64,000 nt of DNA, from NCBI RefSeq assembly GCF_034372165.1, contig NZ_CP139698.1, forward strand, positions 2,232,001-2,296,000. Reading direction: 5' to 3'. Both the position numbers and the translations under genes were made by a program. The notes beneath the pieces were generated by a model. It was not told where the DNA came from and made no database searches. It saw only the letters and a program-made list of their open reading frames with translations. Of this stretch, positions 36,211-44,876 are shown in pieces (the first letter of the stretch is position 1; every line of letters begins with the position of its first letter). The DNA comes from Christiangramia sp. OXR-203. Its GTDB lineage: Bacteria > Bacteroidota > Bacteroidia > Flavobacteriales > Flavobacteriaceae.

Positions 36211-37209
36211 ATGAGTAGAGAAGTTTTAAAACAGAAGTTTGGACTAGGTGGTGTAGCCATTGGAAACGGTTTCAAAGTACTTAGCGATAAAGAAGCAGAA
36301 CAAACCCTTGAAGGTGCATGGAATGCAGGTGTACGTTATTACGACACCTCTCCCTGGTATGGATTGGGATTAAGTGAAAGAAGGTTTGGACATTTTCTGC
36401 ATAACAAAAAACGTGAGGATTATATCCTAACGACCAAAGCAGGTAGATTACTAAAGGCTAATGGCAATAAGCCGGAAACAATGTGGAACGAACCTGCTCC
36501 ATTCGATTATGAATATGACTATTCGGCGGAAGCTGTGAGAAGATCTGTAGAAGATAGTTTACAAAGACTGGGAGTTGAAAGCATAGATTATGTATTTATC
36601 CATGATCTTTCACCAGATCATAACGATGAATATAAAGATGGTACAACCTGGCTGGATCATTTTGAAGTAGCTAGAACTGGTGCGATGCCGGAACTTACCA
36701 GAATGCGTGAAGAAGGAATTATCAAAGGTTGGGGCCTTGGAGTAAATACCATAGAACCTATTGTAAAGACCCTGGAAGAGACAGATGCAGACCCTGATCT
36801 GTTCCTTTCTGCTATTCAATACTCCATGATCGATCATAAAAAATCACTGGATGAGTTATTTCCGGTGATCGAAAAACACGATGTGGGACTTATTTCCGCA
36901 GCACCATTTAGTGCTGGTCTTTTATCAGGACAGAAGCGCTATAACTATGGTGGAGAAATGCCAGATGATAAAGTAAAGCAGTTAAACGGAATGAAAGAGG
37001 TTGCAAAGAAATATGACGTGGATCTAAGTAAGGCTTCCATACAATTCTCCTACGCAACTAAAGTAGTAAATACGGTGCTGGCAGGTGCCAGTAAGCCGGA
37101 ACAGGTAGAAGAAAACATGAAAGCATTTGATGCGAAGATCCCATCAGGTTTCTGGCAGGAACTTAAAGAAAGGAACCTCATCGATAATAGATGCGAAACT
37201 CCAGAATAG
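36211..37209 (+). CDS. Aldo/keto reductase
   Basis: A 332-residue TIM-barrel oxidoreductase of the aldo/keto reductase superfamily, closest in pattern to D-threo-aldose (L-fucose) dehydrogenases. The catalytic Asp-Tyr pair lies in RYYDTSPWYGLGLSERR near 42-58, and VFIHDLSPDH contains the family's active-site histidine. NAD(P) binding residues lie in the C-terminal region TVLAGASKPEQVEEN. Monocistronic with its own terminator. Confidence 0.9.
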   Translation: MSREVLKQKFGLGGVAIGNGFKVLSDKEAEQTLEGAWNAGVRYYDTSPWYGLGLSERRFGHFLHNKKREDYILTTKAGRLLKANGNKPETMWNEPAPFDYEYDYSAEAVRRSVEDSLQRLGVESIDYVFIHDLSPDHNDEYKDGTTWLDHFEVARTGAMPELTRMREEGIIKGWGLGVNTIEPIVKTLEETDADPDLFLSAIQYSMIDHKKSLDELFPVIEKHDVGLISAAPFSAGLLSGQKRYNYGGEMPDDKVKQLNGMKEVAKKYDVDLSKASIQFSYATKVVNTVLAGASKPEQVEENMKAFDAKIPSGFWQELKERNLIDNRCETPE

Positions 37210-37216
37210 TTACTCA

Positions 37217-37238
37217 CCCCGGTCTACGCCGGGGTTTT
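37217..37238 (+). terminator. Terminator of the aldo/keto reductase gene
   Basis: ACCCCGG pairs with CCGGGGT over TCTACG and is followed by TTTTT. Confidence 0.88.
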
Positions 37239-37649
37239 TTATTTTAGTTCCAGCCTTAAGTAATAATTCCTACCAAAGCTGAGGAAGAATATTAAATAAC
37301 CCAGTAATACCATTAAGATTACTCCAAGAACGAGGCTGTTATAATCATATTTTAAATACAGAAAAAAATATAGCAAAGCGATAAGGATCGCAGAGGGCAT
37401 AAAGTATTTTGACATCACAAAGCCTGAAACCTGAACATGAATAGTATCATCCTTCCCTAATGTTAAAGCAAGCGGCTGACTCCCACACCAGTCTATTTTC
37501 GCTTCCAGACTATATACACCAGGTGGAACCGCATACTTCTTTATTTCATGATCGCCTATATCACCAATCTTTCGTCCATTAAGATATAGCTCAAAACTTC
37601 TCATTTTATTTGCCCACTCTGAATCACGTTGTATGTATATAACTGGCAT
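37239..37649 (-). CDS. Membrane protein with N-terminal carbohydrate-binding-like segment, unknown function
   Basis: A 136-residue protein. The first 75 residues contain a beta-rich segment, FELYLNGRKIGDIGD and PPGVYSLEAKIDWCGSQP, resembling DUF2846-like domains. Two membrane helices follow (about 81-125). A perfect TGTAAC...GTTACA palindrome lies 22 bp upstream, so this gene may belong to the same regulon as the sulfur genes. An internal Met16 could be an alternative start. Confidence 0.65.
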   Translation of the reverse strand: MPVIYIQRDSEWANKMRSFELYLNGRKIGDIGDHEIKKYAVPPGVYSLEAKIDWCGSQPLALTLGKDDTIHVQVSGFVMSKYFMPSAILIALLYFFLYLKYDYNSLVLGVILMVLLGYLIFFLSFGRNYYLRLELK

Positions 37650-37670
37650 TAAATCGATTAGTTTAGGTTT

Positions 37671-37686
37671 TGTAACAAATGTTACA
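37671..37686. promoter_or_regulatory. Perfect Crp/Fnr-type palindrome
   Basis: TGTAACAAATGTTACA is a perfect 16-bp inverted repeat with the same half-site and spacing as three operators before sulfur genes in this window. It lies 22 bp before the start of the small membrane gene at 37649. Unlike the others, no -7 box is found 30 bp away, so the controlled promoter is unclear. Confidence 0.6.
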
Positions 37687-37747
37687 TTCGGTACTTGAGA
37701 TTTCTTCTACATTGCAAGCGGTTAGATTTTACAGGTTTTTAAAATCG

Positions 37748-37783
37748 AACGCCGTATCACCCTACAGATGCGGCGTTTTTTTA
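37748..37783. terminator. Hairpin downstream of the nitroreductase gene
   Basis: AACGCCG (37748-37754) pairs with CGGCGTT (37771-37777) over a 16-base loop, with a run of seven T on the plus strand. The nearest gene to end here is the minus-strand nitroreductase gene, so direction of use is uncertain. Confidence 0.45.
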
Positions 37784-38482
37784 TTCGTAAAACTCTGTGA
37801 TCTGTGATAGCGTTTTTCGCTCAATATCCGGTACCAGCGCATTTTTCGCAGCATAACCTACCGGCAATAATAAAAAAGGTCTTTCATTCTTTGGTCGCTT
37901 GAGAATGTTTAAGAGAAAGTTCATAGGACTCGGAGTGTGCGTCAAAGTGACAAGTCCGGCATTATGAATCGCAGAAATTAGCATTCCGCAAGCAATCCCA
38001 ACCGACTCATTTACATAGTAATTTGTTAGTTTCTCTTCCTCTAATCCAATTTCATAAGCTTCCTTAAAAACTACTATGATCCAGGGGGCGATCTCCAGAA
38101 ACTCCTTATTGGTATCGGTTCCAAGAGGCGCCAGATCCTTCAGCCATTGTTCGCTCATTCTGCTACTATAATTTGCCTGCTCTTCCTCTTCTGCAGCGAT
38201 TCTAATTTTCCGTTTGATTTCTTCGGAAGAGATTGCGCAAAATTTCCAGGGCTGCTTATGTGCACCTGAAGGAGCCGTTCCAGCAGAAAGAATCAATTGC
38301 TCAATAACTTCTTTCGCTACCGGTCGATCTGAAAAATGCCTGACAGATCTACGCTCAGAAAGTTCTGAATAAAACTTCCTGGCTCTTAACAGCATTTCGG
38401 CCTCGGTAAACTCTTCGGAATAAAAGGGAATGTGCGGGAATCCGTTTACCTCAACTATTTTCCTTTCTAATTTTCCTTCCAT
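37781..38482 (-). CDS. Nitroreductase family FMN oxidoreductase
   Basis: A 233-residue FMN-binding protein. SERRSVRHFSDRPV near 39-52 is the FMN phosphate contact, and GTAPSGAHKQPWKF near 68-81 is typical of the iodotyrosine deiodinase/BluB-like branch. The substrate is not clear. It is 7 bp downstream of an aldehyde dehydrogenase gene and probably co-transcribed with it. Confidence 0.87.
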   Translation of the reverse strand: MEGKLERKIVEVNGFPHIPFYSEEFTEAEMLLRARKFYSELSERRSVRHFSDRPVAKEVIEQLILSAGTAPSGAHKQPWKFCAISSEEIKRKIRIAAEEEEQANYSSRMSEQWLKDLAPLGTDTNKEFLEIAPWIIVVFKEAYEIGLEEEKLTNYYVNESVGIACGMLISAIHNAGLVTLTHTPSPMNFLLNILKRPKNERPFLLLPVGYAAKNALVPDIERKTLSQITEFYE

Positions 38483-38489
38483 AAAAACT

Positions 38490-39896
38490 TTAAACTTTGC
38501 TAATATCTCCCATTACGCCTATTAATTTCTTTTTAATCTCGGTATAAGGTGGATGCAGAATATCTGTTGCAGCGAACTTCTTCTGCTGCATGACCGCCCG
38601 CTTTTTCGAGAAGGTTTTAAATCCGTCAAAACCATGATAGTGGCCCATTCCGCTTGCTCCCACTCCCCCAAAAGGTAGTCTGTGTTGTGCCAGATGATAA
38701 ATAGTATCATTAATGGTCACTCCCCCTGAAAGCGTAAATTTTAAAAGATGATCTATACGATCCTGGTTATCATCAAAATAATAAAGCGCCAGAGGTTTCG
38801 CATTTGCGTTTACATACTCGATTGCCTGCTCCACGGAATCAAGGTTTAAAACGGGCAATAGCGGACCAAAGATCTCTTCCTGCATGATCTCCATATCACT
38901 GCTAACGTCAAAGACCAATTTTGGAGTCATCATACCTTCAGGTAACTCATTGGTTTCGCATAATTCGATAATTTCTGCACCTTTTTGTTTAGCGTCTTCC
39001 AGTAAAGAGGTCAAACGTTTAAAATGTTTATCGCTAATGATATAGGAATACTGTTTGTTATTCGCGACATCTGGATAAAACTTTTCTACTACCTGTTTGC
39101 TGTATTCTATAAGCTTATCGTTTAAATCTGCAGGCATGACCAGGTAATCTGGTGCGACACAGGTTTGCCCCGCATTAAAAAGTTTACCAGCCAGGATCCT
39201 CTTTGCAGCCAGTTCCAGATCGTAAGATTCGTGAATGATCGCTGGAGATTTACCACCAAGTTCCAGAGTGACCGGTGTAAGATTAGGTGCAGCTGCTGCC
39301 ATGATCAATTTTCCCACGCGGGTGGAACCGGTAAAGAATAGATGATCAAATGGGAGTGAAGAAAAATCTTTGGCAAGCTCTGCATCGCCAGTAACACAGT
39401 GAATATAAGAAGAGTCAAATGTCTTGTTGATCAAATCTTTGATCACTTCCGCCGATGCCGGAGCAATTTCCGAAGGTTTGATGATCGCATGATTTCCCGC
39501 AGCTATGGCGTCCACCAATGGACTTAGGGTTAACAGGATCTGGTAATTCCACGCACCCATGATGCCAACTGCACCTAAAGGCTGGAATCGATAGAATGCC
39601 GTAGATGGTAATAGAAACCATGAACTGCGAACCGATTTCCGTTTTATCCAGTTTTTAAGATGGCGTCTGGCATGTTTGATCTCATCATGTAGCGGAAAAA
39701 GTTCCAGGATGGTGGTTTCTTCAGCACTACGATGTCCAAAATCCTGAGAAACGGCTTCTATCAATCGTTCCTGGTTTTTTTCTACCATTTCTGAAAGACT
39801 AGCCAGAGCCTCCATTCTCTGTTCGTATTCCGGAGGTGATTTTGTAAATGCCTTTTGCTGAATTTTTAGTAGATCTGATAGTTCTTGTGAAGTCAT
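38490..39896 (-). CDS. Aldehyde dehydrogenase (class 3-like)
   Basis: A 468-residue NAD(P)-dependent aldehyde dehydrogenase, about the length of class 3/coniferyl aldehyde dehydrogenases. It has GAWNYQILLTLSPLVDA near 113-129, the glycine motif FFTGSTRVGK near 187-196, the general base glutamate in LELGGKSPAI, and the catalytic cysteine in FNAGQTCVAPDYL. The C-terminal tail extends into hydrophobic sequence. Likely oxidises long-chain or aromatic aldehydes. Confidence 0.9.
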   Translation of the reverse strand: MTSQELSDLLKIQQKAFTKSPPEYEQRMEALASLSEMVEKNQERLIEAVSQDFGHRSAEETTILELFPLHDEIKHARRHLKNWIKRKSVRSSWFLLPSTAFYRFQPLGAVGIMGAWNYQILLTLSPLVDAIAAGNHAIIKPSEIAPASAEVIKDLINKTFDSSYIHCVTGDAELAKDFSSLPFDHLFFTGSTRVGKLIMAAAAPNLTPVTLELGGKSPAIIHESYDLELAAKRILAGKLFNAGQTCVAPDYLVMPADLNDKLIEYSKQVVEKFYPDVANNKQYSYIISDKHFKRLTSLLEDAKQKGAEIIELCETNELPEGMMTPKLVFDVSSDMEIMQEEIFGPLLPVLNLDSVEQAIEYVNANAKPLALYYFDDNQDRIDHLLKFTLSGGVTINDTIYHLAQHRLPFGGVGASGMGHYHGFDGFKTFSKKRAVMQQKKFAATDILHPPYTEIKKKLIGVMGDISKV

Positions 39897-39968
39897 AGAG
39901 TAGCCTTTAAAATTGAAGGAACATTCTAAATTTAAAGTTTTCTATGAATATGCGACTGAGTTCGCTCT

Positions 39969-40586
39969 TTATTTTCTTCTGAAGAGCCCTGTAGAAAAAT
40001 TCTGTTTTGCTCCCCACGGAGTTGTATGATCCCGATTCTCGAGCCTCACCGTCTCAAAATCTGATTCTAATAGTTCCTCCAGAGCTGAAGTTGCATATTT
40101 CCTGATGGTGATTCCACTGCATTTATCGGGTCCGTTTTCAGAAAAAACTGATAGTAGACAATATGCGCCTTTCTTTAAAGAATTCTTTAATACTGTTAAG
40201 TAATCCTCAACCGGCTTATCCTCGGTAAGAAAGTGCAGGGCCGCACGATCATGCCAAAGTTCGAAGGATGTATCTGGTTTAAAGTTAGTTATATCAGACT
40301 CTATCCAGTTAATTTTTTCAGCCTTCTCTCCCAACCTGTTCTGCGAATCCTGCAGTGCTTTTGCTGAAATATCCAAAACATGAATATTCTTATATCCCAG
40401 TTCCAGTAGATGATCTGCGAGAAAGCTATTTCCTCCACCAATATCAATGATATTCGCTTGAGGAGAAAGACCAAGAGACCTGATGATCTCAAGGCTGTGT
40501 TCCGGCTTTGGCTGGTACCAGCTGGTTTCTTCAAACTGCCTGGTATTATAAATCTTTTCCCAGTGTTCTTTTAAATCCATTTTCAA
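39969..40586 (-). CDS. Class I SAM-dependent methyltransferase
   Basis: A 205-residue protein with an N-terminal HWEKIYNTRQFEETSWYQP, typical of a thiol/tellurite-type methyltransferase group, and the SAM-binding motif NIIDIGGGNSFLADHLLELG near 40-59. The D-acid LDISAKAL and the motif WHDRAALHFL also fit. Substrate unknown. Its start overlaps the preceding DUF2231 gene by 4 bp (ATGA), so the two are coupled. Confidence 0.87.
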   Translation of the reverse strand: MKMDLKEHWEKIYNTRQFEETSWYQPKPEHSLEIIRSLGLSPQANIIDIGGGNSFLADHLLELGYKNIHVLDISAKALQDSQNRLGEKAEKINWIESDITNFKPDTSFELWHDRAALHFLTEDKPVEDYLTVLKNSLKKGAYCLLSVFSENGPDKCSGITIRKYATSALEELLESDFETVRLENRDHTTPWGAKQNFSTGLFRRK

Positions 40587-41071
40587 TTAAATTCTGCACA
40601 ATTTTCAGAAGGAATATTCACGCCTGCGGCTTGCTGGTAAACCAGGCTTGCACCTAAATGACCTACATAAGCAAGACAAACAGCACCCGCCACTAGAAGC
40701 AGAACGACCACAAGATTAGTCAGTTTATTCCTGAAGTTTTCGAAGTAATAAAATACTATCTCCAATAAAAGCCCAATACTAAATAACCAGGCGGTCGTGT
40801 AGGCAAAGTTCTCATGATCTTTTAAAATGGTTGGATCACATAATTTACGGGAAACGACCCCATCTGCCAGATCACCGGTATAAATAGAAATCCAGATCCC
40901 AATAACTCCCAGGATGAGTAAAAGTCGGCCACCAAAATGCCAGGTTTCTCTTCCAGACCATAGACTCATGATCTTAAAAAGGGTTGCCAGTAATAGTAAA
41001 ACTATTGGAAAATGAACGGACAGAGGATGAAAAACCTCTGTCCGCCAAAATTCTGGAATTTGAGTTTCCAT
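40583..41071 (-). CDS. DUF2231-like integral membrane protein
   Basis: A 162-residue protein with four membrane helices (near 16-34, 46-62, 90-110 and 118-140). LSVHFPIVLLLLATLFKIM near the start resembles the DUF2231 pattern, which may bind heme through conserved histidines. It is coupled by overlapping codons to both the small lipoprotein gene before it and the methyltransferase gene after it. Confidence 0.75.
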   Translation of the reverse strand: METQIPEFWRTEVFHPLSVHFPIVLLLLATLFKIMSLWSGRETWHFGGRLLLILGVIGIWISIYTGDLADGVVSRKLCDPTILKDHENFAYTTAWLFSIGLLLEIVFYYFENFRNKLTNLVVVLLLVAGAVCLAYVGHLGASLVYQQAAGVNIPSENCAEFN

Positions 41072-41385
41072 TATTCCATGATTTTTACTGAAATAGGATC
41101 CAGTCTTTTTCCGTTCTTTTCTACTTCTACTTCTACTTTCTGTCCTTCTTCAAGTTCAGAAAATTCTACATCGCTTCCATTTCTGGTCAGGCTTGTAGTT
41201 TCAGTAAAATATAGCTCCAAAGTCTTGTCATCATCTGTAGTAACATAGATCTCTGTTTTGTCTGCTTCTACTTCTTTTACTGTTCCCTGGTAAGTTCCAG
41301 ATTCCACAGCATCTGTACTTTCACCACAAGCAACGAACAATAAGATCGCGCTCATAAACATACCTTTCAAAATTGTTGATTTCAT
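41071..41385 (-). CDS. Small lipoprotein of unknown function
   Basis: A 104-residue protein with a lipoprotein signal (MKSTILKGMFMSAILLFVAC) and a small beta-barrel-like domain: YQGTVKEVEADKTEIYVT, KTLELYFTETTSLTRNG, and LEEGQKVEVEVEKNGKR. This resembles an OB-like or DUF5666-like fold. First gene of a three-gene unit with the DUF2231 and methyltransferase genes. Confidence 0.75.
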   Translation of the reverse strand: MKSTILKGMFMSAILLFVACGESTDAVESGTYQGTVKEVEADKTEIYVTTDDDKTLELYFTETTSLTRNGSDVEFSELEEGQKVEVEVEKNGKRLDPISVKIME

Positions 41386-41462
41386 AGTCTTAAATTTAAA
41401 TTAGATTGTAGAGGCTGAAATTAATGAAATTCTATTAGCCCATAAATAGAGTTCCCGATTAT

Positions 41463-42506
41463 TTAATCTTCAGCAGTATGTTTTCCTGATCTGGACGGAA
41501 TCCTGATCATATTGAAAGATTTCATCAAATGAAATAATCCCGGCAATATGATCCCTCCTCCAATGATCAATGAAATTCCCAGCACGTGCATTACAGATTC
41601 CGGAGCAGTGCTTTCGAGCATATTCACTTCCGAAGTACTGGTAATAATAAGGCGCGGAAAATGAGTATACACAGCAGCAAATATGACCAGTAAGATCTGT
41701 AATCCTGCGTAAATCCTGGTCTGTACACGTTTTTGTTTCCAGATAGCAAACCATAGAGGAATCAGTAATAATGCTGAGAGTACGATCGCTATTAGAGATA
41801 TACTATTCTGAAGAAATTCTTTAATAAAAGCCATATCATACCAGTACCCATAGAAAAGCACTGCACCACCCACCAATACTAACACAACGGTGAAAATTGC
41901 CGATTTCCGACTATACATTTTCCTGATATCTCCTTCAGTTTCTCCAATTAATAATGTTGAAGCCAGGAATGTACAAAGTGCAGCATAGAATAATCCTGTT
42001 AGAACAGTAAAGGTATTTAGCCACGGATACATAAAAATTTCAGCAAACGTAGTATTAGAGTAATCATCTGTAACTACAATCTTACCGCTTAACAATGCAC
42101 CAAATGACATTCCGAGGAAAATTGGAGTAATAAGGCTTGATATCCTGAACATGCGATTATACCAAACCTGTGTTCCATCGATCACCGCATCATAATGCCT
42201 GAAAATAAATGCAACTCCCCGCATGGTAATTCCTAATAACACCAGTGTAAGTGGAATATGAAGATAGATGATGATGATATTGAAATAAGCCGGAAAAGCG
42301 ATCCATAGAATAACAATCAGGATAATAAGCCAGATATGATTGGCTTCCCAGACCGGTCCCATGACTTTATAGACCGTAAGTTTATTCAATTCCCTGTTCT
42401 CCCGGGATGAAAAAAGCTCTACGATGCCAGCCCCAAAGTCGGCACCACCCAAAAGAACATATAGAAATAGAGAGAAAAACGTAAAAAATAGCACTACGTA
42501 TAACAT
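41463..42506 (-). CDS. cydB: Cytochrome bd ubiquinol oxidase subunit II
   Basis: A 347-residue membrane protein with eight or nine helices. N-terminal GGADFGAGIVELF and GPVWEANHIWLI are signatures of CydB. It partners CydA to reduce oxygen to water at high affinity without proton pumping. The gene starts 2 bp after the CydA stop, so the operon is cydAB, with no separate cydX seen. Confidence 0.94.
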   Translation of the reverse strand: MLYVVLFFTFFSLFLYVLLGGADFGAGIVELFSSRENRELNKLTVYKVMGPVWEANHIWLIILIVILWIAFPAYFNIIIIYLHIPLTLVLLGITMRGVAFIFRHYDAVIDGTQVWYNRMFRISSLITPIFLGMSFGALLSGKIVVTDDYSNTTFAEIFMYPWLNTFTVLTGLFYAALCTFLASTLLIGETEGDIRKMYSRKSAIFTVVLVLVGGAVLFYGYWYDMAFIKEFLQNSISLIAIVLSALLLIPLWFAIWKQKRVQTRIYAGLQILLVIFAAVYTHFPRLIITSTSEVNMLESTAPESVMHVLGISLIIGGGIILPGLFHLMKSFNMIRIPSRSGKHTAED

Positions 42507-42508
42507 AC

Positions 42509-43810
42509 CTACCCGATTGAGTTATTAAGAACCTTGATCTGCCTGTGCATTAGCCAGGTTACCATCGCTGCAAGGATGGCGTAAACAGTAACGTATAGGT
42601 AAAAGCTGAATTCTAAACCAGGCATTGGGGTTACAGCTTCAGAAGTTCGCATGATATTGTACACGATCCAGGGTTGTCTTCCTACCTCGGTAACTACCCA
42701 ACCTGCTTCCACGGCTACAAATCCTAAAGGAGTTAGTATCGCGAACAGCCACCAGTATTTCTTATTATCCAGCCAGCTTTTCTTCTTTAAACTGATAAAA
42801 TAGATCAAAGCCGCCAGCATTAGTAAACTACCAATTCCCACCATGGTCTGGAAAGCGTAATGTACAACAGGAACCGGTGGGAGATCTTCTTCAGGAAAAT
42901 CATTCAGTCCTTTTACCTCAGCATCAAAATCTCCAAAGGCCAGGAAGGATAATGCTTTTGGTATTTCTAACATATTACTCACAGTTTTATTTTCCGCATC
43001 CACAATTCCGCCGATATAAAGTGGAGCTCCTTTTTGGGTTTCATAATGCGCTTCCATCGCGGCAAGTTTTACCGGCTGTCTTTGTGCGACATCCTTGGCA
43101 GATAGATCACCACTTATAGGTTGTAAAAGCGCTGCGACCGCACCAAATACAATGGCAATTTTAAAAGCAGCCTTGTGCAGATCTGGGCGTTTGTTACGTA
43201 ATATTTGTATGGCGTGAAGACCGGCAACGGCAAAGCCAGTAGCAGCGAAAGCAGCCAGGGTCATATGCAGAGCCTGGGTGAACCATGCGTCATTAAGAAA
43301 AGCCTTTACCGGATCTATATTCACATAAGCGCCATTTACCACATCAAAACCAGTTGGTGAATTCATCCAGGCATTGGCAGATACTACGAGAATCCCTGAG
43401 ATCACTCCTGAAATTCCCACGATGATCCCAGTGATCCAGTGAAAAGTTTCCGGAAGTTTTTTCCAGCCATACAGGTAAAAACCAAGCGCGATCGCTTCTA
43501 CAAAGAAGGCCGCACCTTCCAGGGAAAATGGCATTCCTATTACAGGACCGGCATGTTTCATAAATTCTGGCCAGAGCATTCCCAGCTCAAAGGACAGTGC
43601 GGTTCCCGAAACTGCACCGGTGACAAAAAAAATGGCAACTCCGCGTTGCCAGGCTTTAGTAAGTTTTAAATAAATAGGTTTGCGGGTATTTAGCCACTTT
43701 TTATGAGAAACGACCATAAAAAAGGGCATGACCATACCAATACATGCAAAAATAATATGAAATCCGAGGGTAAAAGCCATTTGGAGTCTGGCGTAATCGA
43801 GGTTTTCCAT
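42509..43810 (-). CDS. cydA: Cytochrome bd ubiquinol oxidase subunit I
   Basis: A 433-residue heme- and quinone-binding subunit. Residues MENLDYARLQMAFTLGFH match the N-terminus of CydA, with H18 corresponding to the high-spin heme ligand. The GRQPWIVYNIMRTSEAVT block of the C-terminal half is present, and the periplasmic Q-loop is short compared with E. coli. I place the start at 43810, since the frame extended to 43948 adds 46 residues with no family counterpart. It precedes cydB. Confidence 0.93.
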   Translation of the reverse strand: MENLDYARLQMAFTLGFHIIFACIGMVMPFFMVVSHKKWLNTRKPIYLKLTKAWQRGVAIFFVTGAVSGTALSFELGMLWPEFMKHAGPVIGMPFSLEGAAFFVEAIALGFYLYGWKKLPETFHWITGIIVGISGVISGILVVSANAWMNSPTGFDVVNGAYVNIDPVKAFLNDAWFTQALHMTLAAFAATGFAVAGLHAIQILRNKRPDLHKAAFKIAIVFGAVAALLQPISGDLSAKDVAQRQPVKLAAMEAHYETQKGAPLYIGGIVDAENKTVSNMLEIPKALSFLAFGDFDAEVKGLNDFPEEDLPPVPVVHYAFQTMVGIGSLLMLAALIYFISLKKKSWLDNKKYWWLFAILTPLGFVAVEAGWVVTEVGRQPWIVYNIMRTSEAVTPMPGLEFSFYLYVTVYAILAAMVTWLMHRQIKVLNNSIG

Positions 43811-44006
43811 GACGGAATGATTTGGATGATATTCCGACCTCAAAAAGTAGGTTGGAACACCTGTTCTTTCGGTTTGTAAATTTAATGATTTTAATAGGCC
43901 TGATCCCTTCAGCAACACTTTAATTTCTGAATTTAACGCATGTTGCATGAAGTCTTAAGAAGGATCAAAAACTTAATAATTTTACGAATTAAAACTTCAG
44001 AAGAGA

Positions 44007-44807
44007 TTATAGTAGTTCGCTTAGAATAATATAGATACCCATCACCAAAACGAACCAGCCAAAGCCTTTTTTCAACTTCTTCCCATCTATGAATTTGTTC
44101 AGATAAACTCCCAGCCAGATTCCTGCAATGGAGAGCCCGGTAAATATAAGTAGAAACGGCCAGTCAATTTCAAGGTTTTGAACATCCCCAATAAAACCGA
44201 TCAAACTTTTAAACGCGATAATGAGTAAGGAAGTGGCCACAGCTTTTTTCATGGGAAGCTTAGCCAGTAAAACCAATGCCGGGATGATAAGGAAACCACC
44301 ACCAGCTCCAACGATTCCGGTTAACAGTCCCACCACGATCCCTTCTAAAATAATCAAAGGATAGTTATACTGCACTGCTTGTTCTTCACCAGTATCCTCA
44401 GTACGTTTTTGAGTGATCATCGAAATTGAGGCAACCACCATGATAATAGCGAAAAACAACATGATCCCGATATTCTTGGTAATCGTGAGTCCGCCAATAC
44501 TAAAGATCTCCTCTGGAATTGCCGGGACGAGGTACATCCTGGTTAGATATACGGCAATAAATGCGGGAATTGCAAAAACGATTGCGGTCCTGAAATCTAT
44601 CAATTTCTTCGGAAGGTTTCTAATCGCGCCTACTAAAGCTGAAGTTCCCACCACAAAAAGAGAATAAGCAGTCGCGGTCACAGGATTTATTGCCATGAGG
44701 TAAACCAGCACCGGCACCGTAAGTATGGAACCTCCGCCACCTATGAGTCCAAGCACTACTCCAATAAGTAAAGCTCCAAAATAACCGAGAATTTCAAGAA
44801 TATCCAT
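44007..44807 (-). CDS. TauE/SafE family sulfite exporter
   Basis: A 266-residue membrane protein with about eight helices in two repeats. The repeat signatures are GVVLGLIGGGGSILTVPVLVYL (first) and GLLTGIVGAGGGFLIIPALV (second), the hallmarks of TauE/SafE. It likely exports sulfite or a related sulfur anion made by the persulfide dioxygenase, which fits the shared operator upstream. It is followed on the upstream side by the Crp/Fnr regulator gene. Confidence 0.9.
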   Translation of the reverse strand: MDILEILGYFGALLIGVVLGLIGGGGSILTVPVLVYLMAINPVTATAYSLFVVGTSALVGAIRNLPKKLIDFRTAIVFAIPAFIAVYLTRMYLVPAIPEEIFSIGGLTITKNIGIMLFFAIIMVVASISMITQKRTEDTGEEQAVQYNYPLIILEGIVVGLLTGIVGAGGGFLIIPALVLLAKLPMKKAVATSLLIIAFKSLIGFIGDVQNLEIDWPFLLIFTGLSIAGIWLGVYLNKFIDGKKLKKGFGWFVLVMGIYIILSELL

Positions 44808-44825
44808 AGTAATTTAATTTCGGAG

Positions 44826-44869
44826 CAAATGTATTGGGTTCATAGAGTACGTGCAGTAACAAGTGTTAC
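44826..44869 (-). promoter_or_regulatory. TauE/SafE promoter with Crp/Fnr-type operator
   Basis: On the plus strand, CAAATGTA (44826-44833; full match to CAAAnnTA, the reverse of the -7 box) is followed exactly 30 bp from its start by GTAACAAGTGTTAC (44856-44869). The layout is identical to two other sulfur-gene promoters. The regulator gene is only 7 bp further away. Confidence 0.65.
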
Positions 44870-44876
44870 AGAAGGA

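Noticed and set aside
43811-43948. N-terminal extension of CydA
   Set aside because: The frame is open to 43948, but CydA proteins begin at the MENLDYARLQ-type sequence, so the added residues are not coding.
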